A stretch of DNA of 33,384 nt from Thiobacillus sp. (GTDB lineage: Bacteria > Pseudomonadota > Gammaproteobacteria > Burkholderiales > Thiobacillaceae), in NCBI GenBank assembly GCA_018262815.1, contig JADFDN010000022.1, positions 1 through 33,384 on the forward strand, written 5' to 3'. The notes below the pieces were generated by a model that worked only from the letters and a program-made list of their open reading frames with translations, was not told where the DNA came from and did not search any database. The position numbers and the translations under genes were made by a program. Shown piece by piece: positions 1-10,859 of this stretch (its first letter is position 1; every line of letters starts with the position of its first letter).

Positions 1-1
1 G

Positions 2-883
2 TTCCAGCCGCTGAGCTTCCTCGGCGTGATGTACCGCCAGATCAAGGAATCGATCACCGACGTCGAGCGCATGTTCGCACTGATGCAGCGGCCGCGCGAG
101 GTTGAGGACAAGCCCGACGCGCGCGAGCTCGACGTCATTGCCGGCGAGGTGAAATTCGATCACGTCAGCTTCGCCTACAATCCCGATCGCCCCATCCTGC
201 ACGACGTCAGCTTCACCATCCCGGCCGGCAGGACGGTGGCGGCAGTGGGTTCGAGCGGCGCCGGCAAGTCGACGCTGGCGCGGCTGCTGTTCCGCTTCTA
301 CGACGTCGGCGCCGGCAGCATCGCCATCGACGGCCAGGACATCCGCCACGTCACGCAGGACAGCCTGCGCGCCGCCATCGGCGTGGTGCCGCAGGACACC
401 GTGCTGTTTAACGACAGCATCTACTACAACATCGCCTACGGCCGGCCGGATGCGACGCGGGACGAAGTGATCGAGGCCGCGCGCGCCGCGCACATCCTGC
501 ATTTCATCGAAACCCTGCCGCAGGGCTGGGACACCGTGGTGGGCGAACGCGGCCTGAAACTGTCGGGCGGCGAGAAGCAGCGTGTCGCGATCGCGCGCAC
601 GCTGCTGAAGAATCCGTCCATTCTCATTCTCGACGAGGCCACCTCGGCGCTCGACACCAAGACCGAAAAGGCGATCCAGGCCGAACTGCTGGAAATCGCC
701 AGGAGCCGCACCAGCCTCATCATCGCGCATCGTCTTTCCACCGTGGTCGAGGCCGACGAGATCCTGGTCATGGAGGGCGGGCGCATCGTCGAACGCGGCC
801 GCCATCCCGAGCTGCTGGCGCGGAACGGCGTGTACGCCCACATGTGGGCGCTGCAGCAGCAGGCCGAGGACGAGACTGTCTGA
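2..883 (+). CDS. Atm1/HMT1-type ABC exporter, C-terminal part (5' truncated by window edge)
   Basis: This is the end of a half-size ABC exporter (membrane domain plus ATPase); only the last membrane-helix residues and the nucleotide-binding domain lie in the window. The open frame runs in from base 2, so the ATG at 26 is internal. All ATPase motifs are visible: Walker A GSSGAGKST (near base 250), the signature LSGGEKQR (near 560), Walker B ILILDEATSALD (near 630) and the switch histidine in IIAHRLST (near 722). The segment before the ATPase (FLGVMYRQIKESITDVERMF) is typical of the Atm1/HMT1 group, whose members export glutathione- or sulfur-containing compounds or metal conjugates. The substrate here is inferred from family only. 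The stop overlaps the start of the next gene (TGATG), suggesting translational coupling. Confidence 0.9.
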   Translation, partial: FQPLSFLGVMYRQIKESITDVERMFALMQRPREVEDKPDARELDVIAGEVKFDHVSFAYNPDRPILHDVSFTIPAGRTVAAVGSSGAGKSTLARLLFRFYDVGAGSIAIDGQDIRHVTQDSLRAAIGVVPQDTVLFNDSIYYNIAYGRPDATRDEVIEAARAAHILHFIETLPQGWDTVVGERGLKLSGGEKQRVAIARTLLKNPSILILDEATSALDTKTEKAIQAELLEIARSRTSLIIAHRLSTVVEADEILVMEGGRIVERGRHPELLARNGVYAHMWALQQQAEDETV

Positions 884-2193
884 TGGGCAGCCGCCCTTCG
901 GCCCGGATCAGGGCTGGCCTGCTGCAGCCGGGCGTGCGCAAGCGTGAGCTGTGGGCGTGGGCGATGTACGACTTCGCCAATTCGGGCTACACCACCGTCG
1001 TCATCACCGCGGTGTTCAGCGCCTACTTCGTCGGGGTCGTCGCCGGCAAGGCACCGTGGGCGACCTTCGCGTGGACGCTGGCGCTCTCGGTGTCCTACGC
1101 GCTGGTGATGCTGACGGCACCGCTGATCGGCGCCTGGGCCGACGCCCACGCCAGCAAGAAGCGCCTGCTGTGGCTGACCACGCTGGGCTGCGTCGGCTTC
1201 ACCGCGGCGCTCTATTTCGCTGCGCCAGGCGCGCTGCTGCTGGCGATCGCGGCGCTTGTGCTCTCCAACTATTTCTTCGGCACCGGGGAAAACCTGATTG
1301 CCGCGTTTCTCCCCGAACTCGCGCGGCCGCGTGCGCTCGGCCGCGTATCGGGCTGGGGCTGGGCGCTGGGCTACATCGGCGGGCTGGTGTCGCTCGGTGC
1401 CAGCCTGGCATACATCAGCTGGGCGCAGGACGCAGGGCAGGGCGCCGCCGACTTCGTGCCGGTAGCGATGCTCCTCACTGCCGGGATCTTCCTGCTGGCG
1501 AGCCTGCCGACGCTCCTGATGCTGCGCGAACGTGCCGTGCCGCAGCCCGGTCGTACTGCGAAAAGCGCGTGGGCACAGGTGCGCCATACGCTGGGCCATC
1601 TTGAGCGTCTGCCCGATCTGAAGCGATTTCTGGTCTGTACCGTGCTGTACCAGGCCGGCATCCAGGCGGTCATCACGCTGGCGGCAATCTACGCCAGCGA
1701 AGTGTTCCGTTTCGATACCCGGCAGACGATCCAACTGGTGCTGGTGGTCAATATCACCGCGGCACTCGGCGCTTTCGCATTCGGTCACGTGCAGGACCGC
1801 ATCGGTCATGTACGGTCGATCGCGCTGACGCTCGTCGGCTGGATTGCGATGGTGCTGCTGGCGTGGGCGGCGCCCGACGAGCGCATGTTCTGGATCGCCG
1901 CCAACCTGGCCGGACTGTGCATGGGCGCGTCGCAGTCGGCGGGCCGCGCGATGGTCGGCCTGCTCGCGCCGCCGGCTCAGCAGGCCGAGTTCTTCGGATT
2001 GTGGGGGCTGGCGGTGAAGCTGGCGTCCATCCTCGGACCGCTGACCTACGGCGCGGCCAGCTGGATCACCCAGGGCGACCATCGCCAGTCTCTGCTGATC
2101 ACCGGCAGCTATTTCGTCCTCGGGCTGTGGGCGCTGCGCGGCGTGCAGGCGCCACGCGGCCATCGCGCGGCACGCCGCTTCGCGCATGCCTGA
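883..2193 (+). CDS. UMF1-type MFS transporter (Atg22-like)
   Basis: A 436-residue inner-membrane protein with about a dozen hydrophobic segments. The N-terminal motif WAWAMYDFANSGYTT is the hallmark of the UMF1/Atg22 branch of the major facilitator superfamily (usually W-x-x-YDWANSxY). The next loop, GAWADAHASKKRLL, matches the MFS loop 2-3 signature. Fungal Atg22 exports amino acids from the vacuole; the bacterial substrate is unknown. I chose the ATG at 883, which overlaps the stop of the preceding ABC gene, over the in-frame ATG at 844, because the extra 13 residues of the longer form look like shadow coding of the upstream gene. The 3' end overlaps the following GNAT gene by 8 nt, so these three genes probably share a transcript. 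Confidence 0.88.
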   Translation: MGSRPSARIRAGLLQPGVRKRELWAWAMYDFANSGYTTVVITAVFSAYFVGVVAGKAPWATFAWTLALSVSYALVMLTAPLIGAWADAHASKKRLLWLTTLGCVGFTAALYFAAPGALLLAIAALVLSNYFFGTGENLIAAFLPELARPRALGRVSGWGWALGYIGGLVSLGASLAYISWAQDAGQGAADFVPVAMLLTAGIFLLASLPTLLMLRERAVPQPGRTAKSAWAQVRHTLGHLERLPDLKRFLVCTVLYQAGIQAVITLAAIYASEVFRFDTRQTIQLVLVVNITAALGAFAFGHVQDRIGHVRSIALTLVGWIAMVLLAWAAPDERMFWIAANLAGLCMGASQSAGRAMVGLLAPPAQQAEFFGLWGLAVKLASILGPLTYGAASWITQGDHRQSLLITGSYFVLGLWALRGVQAPRGHRAARRFAHA

Positions 2194-2620
2194 GCGGGCA
2201 TATACCCTCGTCGAGACCGACTGGGCGCGCGACGCCGCGCGTCTCGCAGCGGTGCGGCGCGCGGTGTTCATCGACGAGCAGGGCGTGCCCGAGGCGATGG
2301 AATGGGACGAGCACGATGCGGTCTCGATGCATTTCCTTGTGCTGGCGAAGGACGGCGCGCCGGTCGGCTGCGCCCGCCTGCTGCCCGACGGCCATATCGG
2401 CCGCATGGCGGTGCTCCCGGCCTGGCGCGGGCACGGTGTCGGCCGGGCGCTGCTGAACGCGGCGATGTCCGCCGCCCGTGCGCGCGGCCATGCGACGCTG
2501 CGGCTCAGCGCGCAGATCCACGCCGCCGCCTTTTATTCGCGAGCGGGCTTCGTCGCCGACGGACCCGCCTACGAAGAGGCCGGCATTCCGCACGTCGCCA
2601 TGCACAGGACGTTCGCCTGA
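2186..2620 (+). CDS. GNAT-family N-acetyltransferase (YjcF-like)
   Basis: A 144-residue single-domain acetyltransferase. The N-terminal strand-helix AVFIDEQGVPEAMEWDEHD is characteristic of the YjcF-like GNAT group. The acetyl-CoA pyrophosphate loop is visible as RMAVLPAWRGHGVGRALL (R-G-x-G-x-G, residues about 72-89), and the C-terminal AAAFYSRAGF matches the family's last conserved segment. These enzymes transfer an acetyl group from acetyl-CoA to an amine, but the acceptor cannot be deduced. The start overlaps the transporter stop by 8 nt, and the frame ends 124 nt before the next gene, which has its own ribosome-binding site. Confidence 0.88.
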   Translation: MPERAYTLVETDWARDAARLAAVRRAVFIDEQGVPEAMEWDEHDAVSMHFLVLAKDGAPVGCARLLPDGHIGRMAVLPAWRGHGVGRALLNAAMSAARARGHATLRLSAQIHAAAFYSRAGFVADGPAYEEAGIPHVAMHRTFA

Positions 2621-2648
2621 CGCAACGCCATCGGGCGAAGCAGGGTCT

Positions 2649-2677
2649 TTGTATCGGCAATTAAGAATTTGCTGATA
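2649..2677 (+). promoter_or_regulatory. possible sigma70-type promoter before the flavoprotein gene
   Basis: In the 124-nt gap after the GNAT gene there is an AT-richer stretch with TTGTAT (2649-2654), a 17-nt spacer and CTGATA (2672-2677). The spacing fits a sigma70 promoter, but both boxes are weak. The site lies about 70 nt before the next start codon. Confidence 0.3.
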
Positions 2678-2744
2678 GAGTTGGGCTGTATCGGGCGATG
2701 CAACGACGCACGCCGTTTCATCGACAGACACAAGGTAGGGACGC

Positions 2745-3710
2745 ATGACAAAACTCAGGGCAGGGATCGTAGGCGCGGGCATCGCCGGCGCCAGTTGCGC
2801 AGGCACGCTCGCCGCGGCGGGATGGGAGGTGGATGTGTTCGACAAGGCGCGCGGCGCGGGCGGACGCTTGTCGACCCGCCGCTTCGAGCAGGGCTGGGCC
2901 ACGCTCGGCACGCCCTTCGTTTCGGCCAAGCGCGATCCCTTCCGCAGCCAGTTGCGCGACTGGGTGCGTCAGGGCTGGGTATCGGCGGTGCGCGGCAACG
3001 TCTGGCAGGGCCGTGCCACCATTTCATGGGCCGAGGCGCAACTGCAGAATCACTACTGTCCCACCATCGAGCCCTCGCAACTGGTGCGGAAGCTCCTCGG
3101 CAGCGCGCGCCTGCACACCGGCCACCGCGTCGCCGCCTTGAAGCCGCGCACCCTGGTGCTGGAAGACGGCCGCGAACTGGGCGATTTCGACTGCGTGATC
3201 TGCAGCGTGCCGGCGCCGCAGGCCATTCCCATGCTCGACGCACTGCCGCTGCTGCGTGAGCGCCTGGCCGAGGTGCGCTACCGCCCGATCTGGTCCTTCC
3301 TGATGCGCTGGGACGGCGGTCCGGCGGCCGACGTCATCAAGTTCGACGACCACCTGCTGAATCTCGCGGTGCGCCAGCCATCCGGCGGACCCGGCCTGTG
3401 GTCGGTCTATGCCACGCACGAATTCAGCGAAACCTATCTCGAAGCCTCCGAGATGGAAGCCAGCAACCGTGCAGCCTCGGCGCTGATGGGCCTGCTGGGG
3501 CTGCCGTGGCCGGTGGAGATCGAGGCGTCCCACCTGTGGCGCCATGCGCGTCCGGAAAACCCGGTCGGCGGCTTCTGGGTCGGCGACCGCGAGAATCGGG
3601 TCGCGCTGATCGGCGACGGCATCGCGGGGGTCGGTGTCGAACGCGCGTGGGAAAGCGGTTTGCGTCTGGCGCAGGCGATCCTGCAGTCGAAGGAAGAACT
3701 GGCGCTCTGA
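2745..3710 (+). CDS. Renalase-like FAD/NAD(P)-dependent oxidoreductase
   Basis: A 321-residue flavoprotein. It begins with a dinucleotide-binding Rossmann motif (GIVGAGIAGASCAGTLAAAG, then the acidic D in VDVFDKARGAGGR), which is the FAD-binding start of the amine-oxidase/renalase family. Near the C-terminus NRVALIGDGIAGVGVERAWESG is the second FAD contact. Family members oxidise amines or isomeric dihydronicotinamides; the substrate here is not known. The start is well supported by a purine-rich AAGGTAGGG shortly upstream of the ATG. The gene converges on the diguanylate cyclase gene with only 21 nt between the stops. Confidence 0.87.
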   Translation: MTKLRAGIVGAGIAGASCAGTLAAAGWEVDVFDKARGAGGRLSTRRFEQGWATLGTPFVSAKRDPFRSQLRDWVRQGWVSAVRGNVWQGRATISWAEAQLQNHYCPTIEPSQLVRKLLGSARLHTGHRVAALKPRTLVLEDGRELGDFDCVICSVPAPQAIPMLDALPLLRERLAEVRYRPIWSFLMRWDGGPAADVIKFDDHLLNLAVRQPSGGPGLWSVYATHEFSETYLEASEMEASNRAASALMGLLGLPWPVEIEASHLWRHARPENPVGGFWVGDRENRVALIGDGIAGVGVERAWESGLRLAQAILQSKEELAL

Positions 3711-3731
3711 AGCCGAATGCGCTGAAGTGCC

Positions 3732-4622
3732 TCAGGGTTCGGCGATGACGTAGCGGTTGCGCCCGCTTTGCTTGCCTTCGTATAACGCCATGTCGGCACG
3801 CTTGATGGCGCTCGACAGGTCTTCCCTCTCGCCGGCCAGCGCCAGTCCCATGGTGATGGTCAGCCGCAGGGTTTCATCGTCGTCGATCGGCACCGGGGTG
3901 GTTCCGACGGACGCCAGAATGCGGCGCGCGGATTTCCTGGCTTCTTCGGCAGACTTGCATTTCAGCAACCAGAGGAATTCCTCGCCGCCGAAACGATACA
4001 GCGGCTCGTCGCCGCGCAGGCCCTGCTTCAGCGTATTGGCGACGTGGCGCAACACCAGGTCGCCCACCTGATGCCCGTAGGTGTCGTTGATCGGCTTGAA
4101 ATGATCCACGTCGATCATCACCACATACAGCAGGCTGCGATTGCGGCGGGCTTCCTTCTGGTACAGGGCGAAATCGTTCTCGACGTTGTAGCGCAGGGGC
4201 AACCCGGTCAGCGGATCGATGCGCACCGCGTTCGACAGGATCAGCGTCTTGAAGCTGGCCAGCAGGCTGATCAGTTCTGCCTGCGAGGCCTCGAACTCGT
4301 CGAGGTCCTCGCTGCGACCGGTGCGGCCCGCCAGGACGTCGCTGCAGATGGTGCGGATGGCATCGTGCATGGCCTGATGCACCGCCTCCACACGCTGTGC
4401 CGCCTCGGGCTCGAGCGCATTGAATTGCGCCCGGTTCTCCATGAACCACGCGCCGAAATGGCACAGGGTATGCGCCAGCGGATCGAGCACATCCTCCCCG
4501 GGCGTCGACCGCAGCACGGCGCAGCGCACGATACGGCGCGTCCAGTTCATGTGCGCCTCGACGGCGGCGTCGAGCTCGGCGATGAAAAAATCGGTTTCTG
4601 CAGGCAGGTCGGACATGGTCAT
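3732..4622 (-). CDS. dgcZ: CZB-GGDEF diguanylate cyclase (DgcZ-like)
   Basis: A soluble 296-residue enzyme making cyclic di-GMP from two GTP. The N-terminal half carries the zinc ligands of a CZB domain: H24, C54 (within LCHFGAWF), H82 and H86. This is the spacing found in the zinc-inhibited E. coli cyclase DgcZ, which is also 296 residues long. The C-terminal half is a GGDEF domain with DPLTGL (136-141), DVDHF (171-175) and the active-site GGEEF (212-216). The product-inhibition I-site RxxD is degenerate (RGDE, 203-206), so control may rest mainly on zinc. The first ATG is preceded by AGGA at a good distance. The same-strand SUMF1-like gene lies upstream across an 83-nt gap. The symbol rests on architecture and length, not on a database search. 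Confidence 0.88.
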   Translation of the reverse strand: MTMSDLPAETDFFIAELDAAVEAHMNWTRRIVRCAVLRSTPGEDVLDPLAHTLCHFGAWFMENRAQFNALEPEAAQRVEAVHQAMHDAIRTICSDVLAGRTGRSEDLDEFEASQAELISLLASFKTLILSNAVRIDPLTGLPLRYNVENDFALYQKEARRNRSLLYVVMIDVDHFKPINDTYGHQVGDLVLRHVANTLKQGLRGDEPLYRFGGEEFLWLLKCKSAEEARKSARRILASVGTTPVPIDDDETLRLTITMGLALAGEREDLSSAIKRADMALYEGKQSGRNRYVIAEP

Positions 4623-4705
4623 GTTCCTAACCTGTCACTCATCGGGTATTTGGCAGCCAATCTTGATCCAGCCCGGCAAAATCGGCTCGTCGGGCGCGGC
4701 GGCGT

Positions 4706-5578
<873 letters not shown>

Positions 5579-5823
5579 GTGAGCGCGGAGTCGGGCGAGG
5601 AATCCTGATTATGCCAGCTTCGTTTTCGTCCGGCTTCATGCAGCCCGGGGGAATTGATTTTGCGCGTCAGCCGAATGCCTGGCGGATTGTGCAGTCAGAG
5701 CGATGGTCAGCTTGACGGCTGATAGTCTTGGGTCATTCGGCCATTTGGTGCAATCCGGTAACAAAACGACACAATCCCGCAGACGAAGCCAGCATACAAT
5801 TTCCGCAAACACACCGTCCACCC
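5579..5823. promoter_or_regulatory. divergent intergenic region; weak candidate -10 box for the efflux operon
   Basis: This 245-nt gap separates the minus-strand SUMF1-like gene from the plus-strand efflux operon. The only promoter-like word towards the operon is TACAAT at 5795-5800, about 24 nt before the start codon, with no convincing -35 box upstream. No clear operator palindrome or riboswitch fold was seen. Confidence 0.3.
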
Positions 5824-7275
5824 ATGAACCTTCCCCTCTTTACGCCCTTGTTGCCCATCCTGGCCGGTCTTGGCCTCGCGGGATGCGTTGCAGTCGGCCC
5901 CGATTACACCCCGGCGTCGTCAGACGTGCCGGACGGCTGGAAGCGGATCGACACGACCGCCCGCCCGCTGACGCATGCTGGCGCGACCGGCGATCTCAGC
6001 CAGTGGTGGCAAGGCCTGAACGATCCGCTGCTGTCAGAACTGGTCGCCGAAGCCTTGCAGGCCAGCCCCGACCTGCGCACCGCGCAGGCGAGATTGCGCG
6101 AGGCGCGTGCCCGCCGCAGCGTGGCCGCCGCCGCGCGTTTCCCCGACGTGACCGCAGCGGGCAGCGCCCGCCGCAGCCGGTCGAGCGAGGAGACCGGCAG
6201 CGGCGATGCCCGCAATTCTTTCAGCGCCGGCTTCGACGCCAGCTGGGAGCTCGACGTGTTCGGCGGTGTGCGGCGCGGGGTCGAGGCGGCCGAGGCCGAC
6301 CTCGAATCGAGCGTTGCGAATCTGGACAACACCCGGGTGTCGCTGGCGTCCGAAGTGGCGCGCAACTACGTCGAGGTGCGTGCGCTGCAGACCCGCCTCG
6401 GCATTGCCCGCGCCAATCTCGCCAGCCAGTCCGAGACGCTGCAGCTCACCGACTGGCGCGCGCAGGCCGGACTGGTCAGCAGCCAGGACGTCGAGCAGGC
6501 ACGCAGCAACCGCGAGCAGACGCGGGCGCAGATCCCGGGTCTTGAAACCAGCCTTGCCGAATCGGAACATCGCCTGGATGTCCTGCTGGGCCATGCGCCG
6601 GGCGCGCTGCATGCGCGTCTGGCCACAACCGCCGAACTGCCGGCCGTGCCCGATCAGATCGCCGTCGGCATCCCGGCCGACACCCTGCGCCAGCGTCCCG
6701 ACGTGCGCGCCGCCGAGCGCAAGCTGGCGGCGGAAACCGCCCGGGTGGGCGTGGCCGAAGCGGCGCGCTATCCATCCTTCACGCTCTCCGGCTCGATCGG
6801 CCTCGAAGCGCTGACCCTCGGCGCGCTCGGCAACAGCGGCGCGGCTACCTCGTCGCTGCTTGCCGGCATCACCAGCCCCGTCTTCAATGCCGGGCGCCTG
6901 CGCGCTCAGGTCGAGATCCAGGACGCGGTGCGCGAGCAGGCGCAGGTGGGCTATGAGCAGGCCGTTCTGACCGCGCTGCAGGAGGTGGAAAACGCGCTGG
7001 TGGCGCTGGCGCGCAACCGCGAGCGCGTCGAGGCGCTCACAGTTGCCGTCGAATCCGCGCGCAACGCGGCGCAGCTGGCGCAGCAGCGCTACAGCGCGGG
7101 GCTCATCGATTTCCAGTCGGTACTCGACACCCAGCGCAGCGTGCTGTCCGCCGAGGACAGTCTCGCCAGCAGCCGCGCCGACGGCGTGCTGGCGCTCATC
7201 CGTTTGTACAAGGCACTGGGCGGCGGCTGGCCTCATGTGACCGAAGCCAGCCCGCTCAGCAAGGACGCTCCATGA
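5824..7275 (+). CDS. NodT-family outer-membrane efflux lipoprotein (TolC-type channel)
   Basis: A 483-residue outer-membrane factor that would form the exit duct of a tripartite pump. The ATG at 5824 starts a lipoprotein signal peptide with lipobox LAGC, followed by VAVGPDYTPA, the usual N-terminus of the NodT family (VGPDY). Two repeats rich in alanine, glutamate and arginine form the long helices: SPDLRTAQARLREARARR, and later the second-repeat motif RQRPDVRAAERKLAAETARVGVAEAARYPSF. The C-terminus YKALGGGW is also typical. The longer frame from 5728 would add 32 residues before the signal peptide and is rejected. The stop overlaps the next start (ATGA), making this the first gene of a four-gene efflux operon. 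Confidence 0.92.
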   Translation: MNLPLFTPLLPILAGLGLAGCVAVGPDYTPASSDVPDGWKRIDTTARPLTHAGATGDLSQWWQGLNDPLLSELVAEALQASPDLRTAQARLREARARRSVAAAARFPDVTAAGSARRSRSSEETGSGDARNSFSAGFDASWELDVFGGVRRGVEAAEADLESSVANLDNTRVSLASEVARNYVEVRALQTRLGIARANLASQSETLQLTDWRAQAGLVSSQDVEQARSNREQTRAQIPGLETSLAESEHRLDVLLGHAPGALHARLATTAELPAVPDQIAVGIPADTLRQRPDVRAAERKLAAETARVGVAEAARYPSFTLSGSIGLEALTLGALGNSGAATSSLLAGITSPVFNAGRLRAQVEIQDAVREQAQVGYEQAVLTALQEVENALVALARNRERVEALTVAVESARNAAQLAQQRYSAGLIDFQSVLDTQRSVLSAEDSLASSRADGVLALIRLYKALGGGWPHVTEASPLSKDAP

Positions 7276-8566
7276 ACGATTCCAACACTTCGCAAACCAA
7301 GCAGGGCCCCGCCCTGAAGCAACTTCTCGCAAGCAAATCCGGCGGCCTGTTCTCCGGACGCTGGCTGTGGCCGACTGGCGCACTGGTCGTGATTGCCGTC
7401 GCGGCCTGGCTTTTCTTGCGTACGGGCGAGGACAAGGCAGCGCCGCGCTACACGACCGAAGCGGCCACGCTTGGCACGCTGGTGGTCAAGGTATCCGCCA
7501 CCGGCAACCTGCAGCCGACCAACACGGTGGACGTCGGCAGCGAACTTTCCGGCATTGTCGACAAGGTCTACGTCGACGACAACGATGAAGTGAACAAGGG
7601 CCAGATCCTGGCGCAGCTGGATCTGTCCAGGCTGCAGGACGCGGTGGCGAAATCGCGCGCCAGCCTCGCTGCCGCCGAGGCGCAGGTGCTGCAGGCGCAG
7701 GCGACGGTGGCGGAAGCGCGCGCCACGCTGTCGCGCTTCCGGCAGGTGTCGCAGCTGTCCGGCGGCAAGGTGCCGTCCAAGACCGAAATGGACAGCGCCG
7801 AAGCCAACCTGAAGCGGGCCGAGGCCAACGTCGCCAGCGTCCGCGCCAGCGTGACCCAGGCGCGGGCCACGCTGCAATCCGACGAGACCAATCTGGGCAA
7901 GGCCAGCATCCGCTCGCCCATCAGGGGCGTGGTGCTGTCGCGCGAGGTGGACCCGGGCCAGACCGTCGCCGCCTCGTTCCAGGCGCCGGTGCTGTTCAAG
8001 CTGGCCGAGGACCTGACCAAGATGGAGCTACAGGTCGACGTCGACGAAGCCGACGTCGGCCAGGTCAGGGCGGGGCAGAAGGCGACCTTCAGCGTCGACG
8101 CCTGGCCCGGCCGCGAATACAGCGCCGTCATCACCCGGGTCGGCTACGGCGCACAGGAAGCGGAGGGCGTCGTCTCCTATCTCACCGTGCTCGAGGTCGC
8201 CAACGACGACCTCAGCCTGCGACCGGGCATGACCGGCACCGCCGACATCACCACCCTGACGCGCGAAAATGCGCTGCTGGTGCCGAACGCCGCGCTGCGC
8301 TTCACCCCCGCGGCCAGCGATGCCGCCGAGAAGAAATCGGGCGGCAGCGTGATGGGGGCCCTGCTGCCGCGCATGCCGAGACAGACGCGAAAGCCCCGGC
8401 AGGTGGACAGCAACAGCGGCGCGCAACGCGTGTGGGTGCTGCAGGATGGGCAGCCGGCCGCCATCGACGTGCAGACCGGCGCCACCAACGGCCGCGTGAC
8501 CGAGGTCACCGGCGGGGCACTCAAGGCCGGCATGCAGGTGATCACCGAGGCCCTGAGCGCGCAGCC

Positions 8567-8570
<4 letters not shown>
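7272..8570 (+). CDS. macA: MacA-like periplasmic adaptor (HlyD/RND-MFP family)
   Basis: A 432-residue membrane-fusion protein linking the inner-membrane ABC unit to the outer-membrane channel. One membrane segment lies at about residues 35-52 (LWPTGALVVIAVAAWLFL). It is followed by the first barrel/lipoyl strand (LGTLVVKVSATGNLQPTNTVDVGSELSG), a long alanine-rich coiled-coil hairpin (about 115-205), and the second lipoyl half with IRSPIRGVVLSREVDPGQTVAAS. These features match MacA. A linker of about 35 residues rich in Arg, Pro and Lys (near 350-390) before the last domain looks longer than usual. Four-nucleotide ATGA overlaps join it to the channel gene before it and the ATPase gene after it. 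Confidence 0.9.
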
Positions 8571-9270
<700 letters not shown>

Positions 9271-9271
<1 letters not shown>

Positions 9272-10473
9272 TGCTGTGGAACACGCTGCAGCTCGCGCTG
9301 CGCTCGATCCGGCGCAACCTGATGCGCTCCTTCCTGACCATTCTCGGCATCGTCATCGGCGTCGCGGCGGTCATCACCATGGTCACCCTCGGCAACGGCG
9401 CGACGAAATCCGTGTCGGACCAGATCTCCAGCATGGGCAGCAACCTGCTGATCGTGATGCCGGGCCAGCGCTTCGGCCCCGGAGCCGAGGCGGCCCCGCC
9501 GTTCAAGAGCGCCGACGTCGAGGCCATCCACAACCAGATCACGGCCGCCAGGCTGGTCGCACCGCTGGTGAGCAAGGCGGCGACGGTCGTGTTTCAGGCC
9601 AACAACTGGTCGACCGTGGTCACCGGAACCAGCAACGACTATTTCCAGGCGGGCAACTGGGAAATCGCAGCCGGCCGCAGTTTCACCGAGACCGAGGAAC
9701 GGGCGGGCAAGGCCGTCTGCGTGATCGGCGAATCGGTGCGCGACAAGCTGTTCGGCCGGCAAAACCCGGTGGGCAGCGAAATCCGCATCAAGCAATTCGC
9801 CTGCGAAGTGATCGGCCTCCTGAAGGCCAAGGGCCAGTCGTCCATGGGCTCCGACCAGGACGACATCGTGGTGATGCCCCTGCGCACCGTGCAGCGACGG
9901 CTTTCCGGCAGCCAGGACATCAACCGGCTGACCATCTCGGTCAAGGAGGGCGCCTCGATCGACGCGACCAAGCAGCAGCTCACCATGCTGCTGCGCGAGC
10001 GGCGCAACATCGCCGAAAACGAAGACGACGATTTCCGCGTGATGGATACCCGGCAGATCGCCGAGACGCTGACCAGCACCACCAAGATCCTCACCATGCT
10101 GCTCGCCGCAGTGGCGGCGGTGAGCCTGTTGGTCGGCGGCATCGGCATCATGAACATCATGCTGGTGTCGGTGACCGAACGCACCCGCGAAATCGGCATT
10201 CGCCTCGCCATCGGCGCGCTGGAGCGCGAAGTGCTGCTGCAGTTCCTGATCGAGGCGGTGGTGCTGTCGAGCCTGGGTGGTCTGATCGGAATCGCGATCG
10301 CCACCGCAGCTTCCATCTTCCTCGCCGGCCTGATGAACGTACCCTACCTGTTCGACCCCGGCATCAACCTGCTGTCCTTCTTCTTCTCCGCCGCGATCGG
10401 GGTGATCTTCGGCTTCTTCCCGGCGCGGCGTGCGGCAGGACTCAACCCGATCGATGCCTTGCGGCACGAATGA
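9271..10473 (+). CDS. MacB-like ABC permease (FtsX fold)
   Basis: A 400-residue permease with the MacB layout: one N-terminal membrane helix (SFLTILGIVIGVAAVITMVTLGNG), a periplasmic MacB_PCD domain of about 220 residues, and three C-terminal helices. These are at about 267-300 (TMLLAAVAAVSLLVGGIGIMNIML, followed by the coupling segment SVTERTREIGIRLAIGA), 320-345 and 363-385. The end, FPARRAAGLNPIDALRHE, is the classic family C-terminus, so the protein is complete. It is the last gene of the efflux operon. Twenty-seven bases after its stop begins the truncated glutathione-peroxidase remnant on the other strand, which marks a likely rearrangement joint. Confidence 0.92.
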
Positions 10474-10499
10474 ACAATAGGCCAGCGGGAGCTGGGTGT

Positions 10500-10619
10500 A
10501 AGGGACTGCATCGTGCCGTCGATGTCCTTGAGCGTGTGGTTGAGCAGAGGCGGCCAGTCGGGTGCGGCCTGTGCGGCGGATGTCAGCAGTAGAGCGGACA
10601 GGAGGAGGGCATTTTTCAT
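10500..10619 (-). pseudogene. 5' remnant of a periplasmic glutathione peroxidase gene
   Basis: Read on the minus strand from the ATG at 10619 there is a clean secretion signal (MKNALLLSALLLTSAAQA) followed by WPPLLNHTLKDIDGTMQSL. In my recollection of secreted bacterial glutathione peroxidases, a signal peptide is followed by a PLL(D/N)H-type start and then a short lead into the catalytic cysteine region. The likeness ends after about 40 codons, near 10500. The frame then runs on as antisense of the efflux permease, and no catalytic Cys, Gln or Trp motif follows. An AAGGTGG sequence lies at ribosome-binding distance. The identification rests on a short stretch and is moderate. Confidence 0.5.
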
Positions 10620-10859
10620 GTGCGGACCACCTTGTGCGCGGTGCAGGATGCCTGGAGGCGTGGCGCCTCGCCCGGCTGAGGCCGCGTCGGCGGGTGCGGC
10701 GTGGCCAGGCGGTGGTAGAACAGATAAGTCGGCGGGGATGTCCGCTGTCGTGGTTGGCGCACACGACAACGCCCGCTTCGGCTTGGCCGCCTCCGCGGCG
10801 GCTTGAAAGGCGAGGATGAGCACGACGGCGGCGGATGTGGGTTGCGATACGGATGTCAT
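10620..10859 (-). pseudogene. 3' end of an unidentified gene upstream of the peroxidase remnant
   Basis: One minus-strand frame reads TYLFYHRLATPHPPTRP and continues to AHKVVRT, then stops at a TGA that overlaps the peroxidase ATG as ATGA. Its third codon positions are strongly G/C-rich, unlike those of the parallel frame continuous with the peroxidase, so this looks like former coding sequence in an operon with the peroxidase. Further upstream the same frame becomes unconvincing. Another frame opens with MTSVSQPTSAAVVLILAFQA at 10859, so a frameshift or deletion is likely. I do not recognise the product. Together with the peroxidase remnant this fills the 463-nt gap 10474-10936. Confidence 0.35.

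Noticed and set aside
436-2406. A 656-codon open frame on the minus strand
   Set aside because: It is antisense to three well-supported plus-strand genes and has no motif; stop codons are rare opposite high-GC genes.
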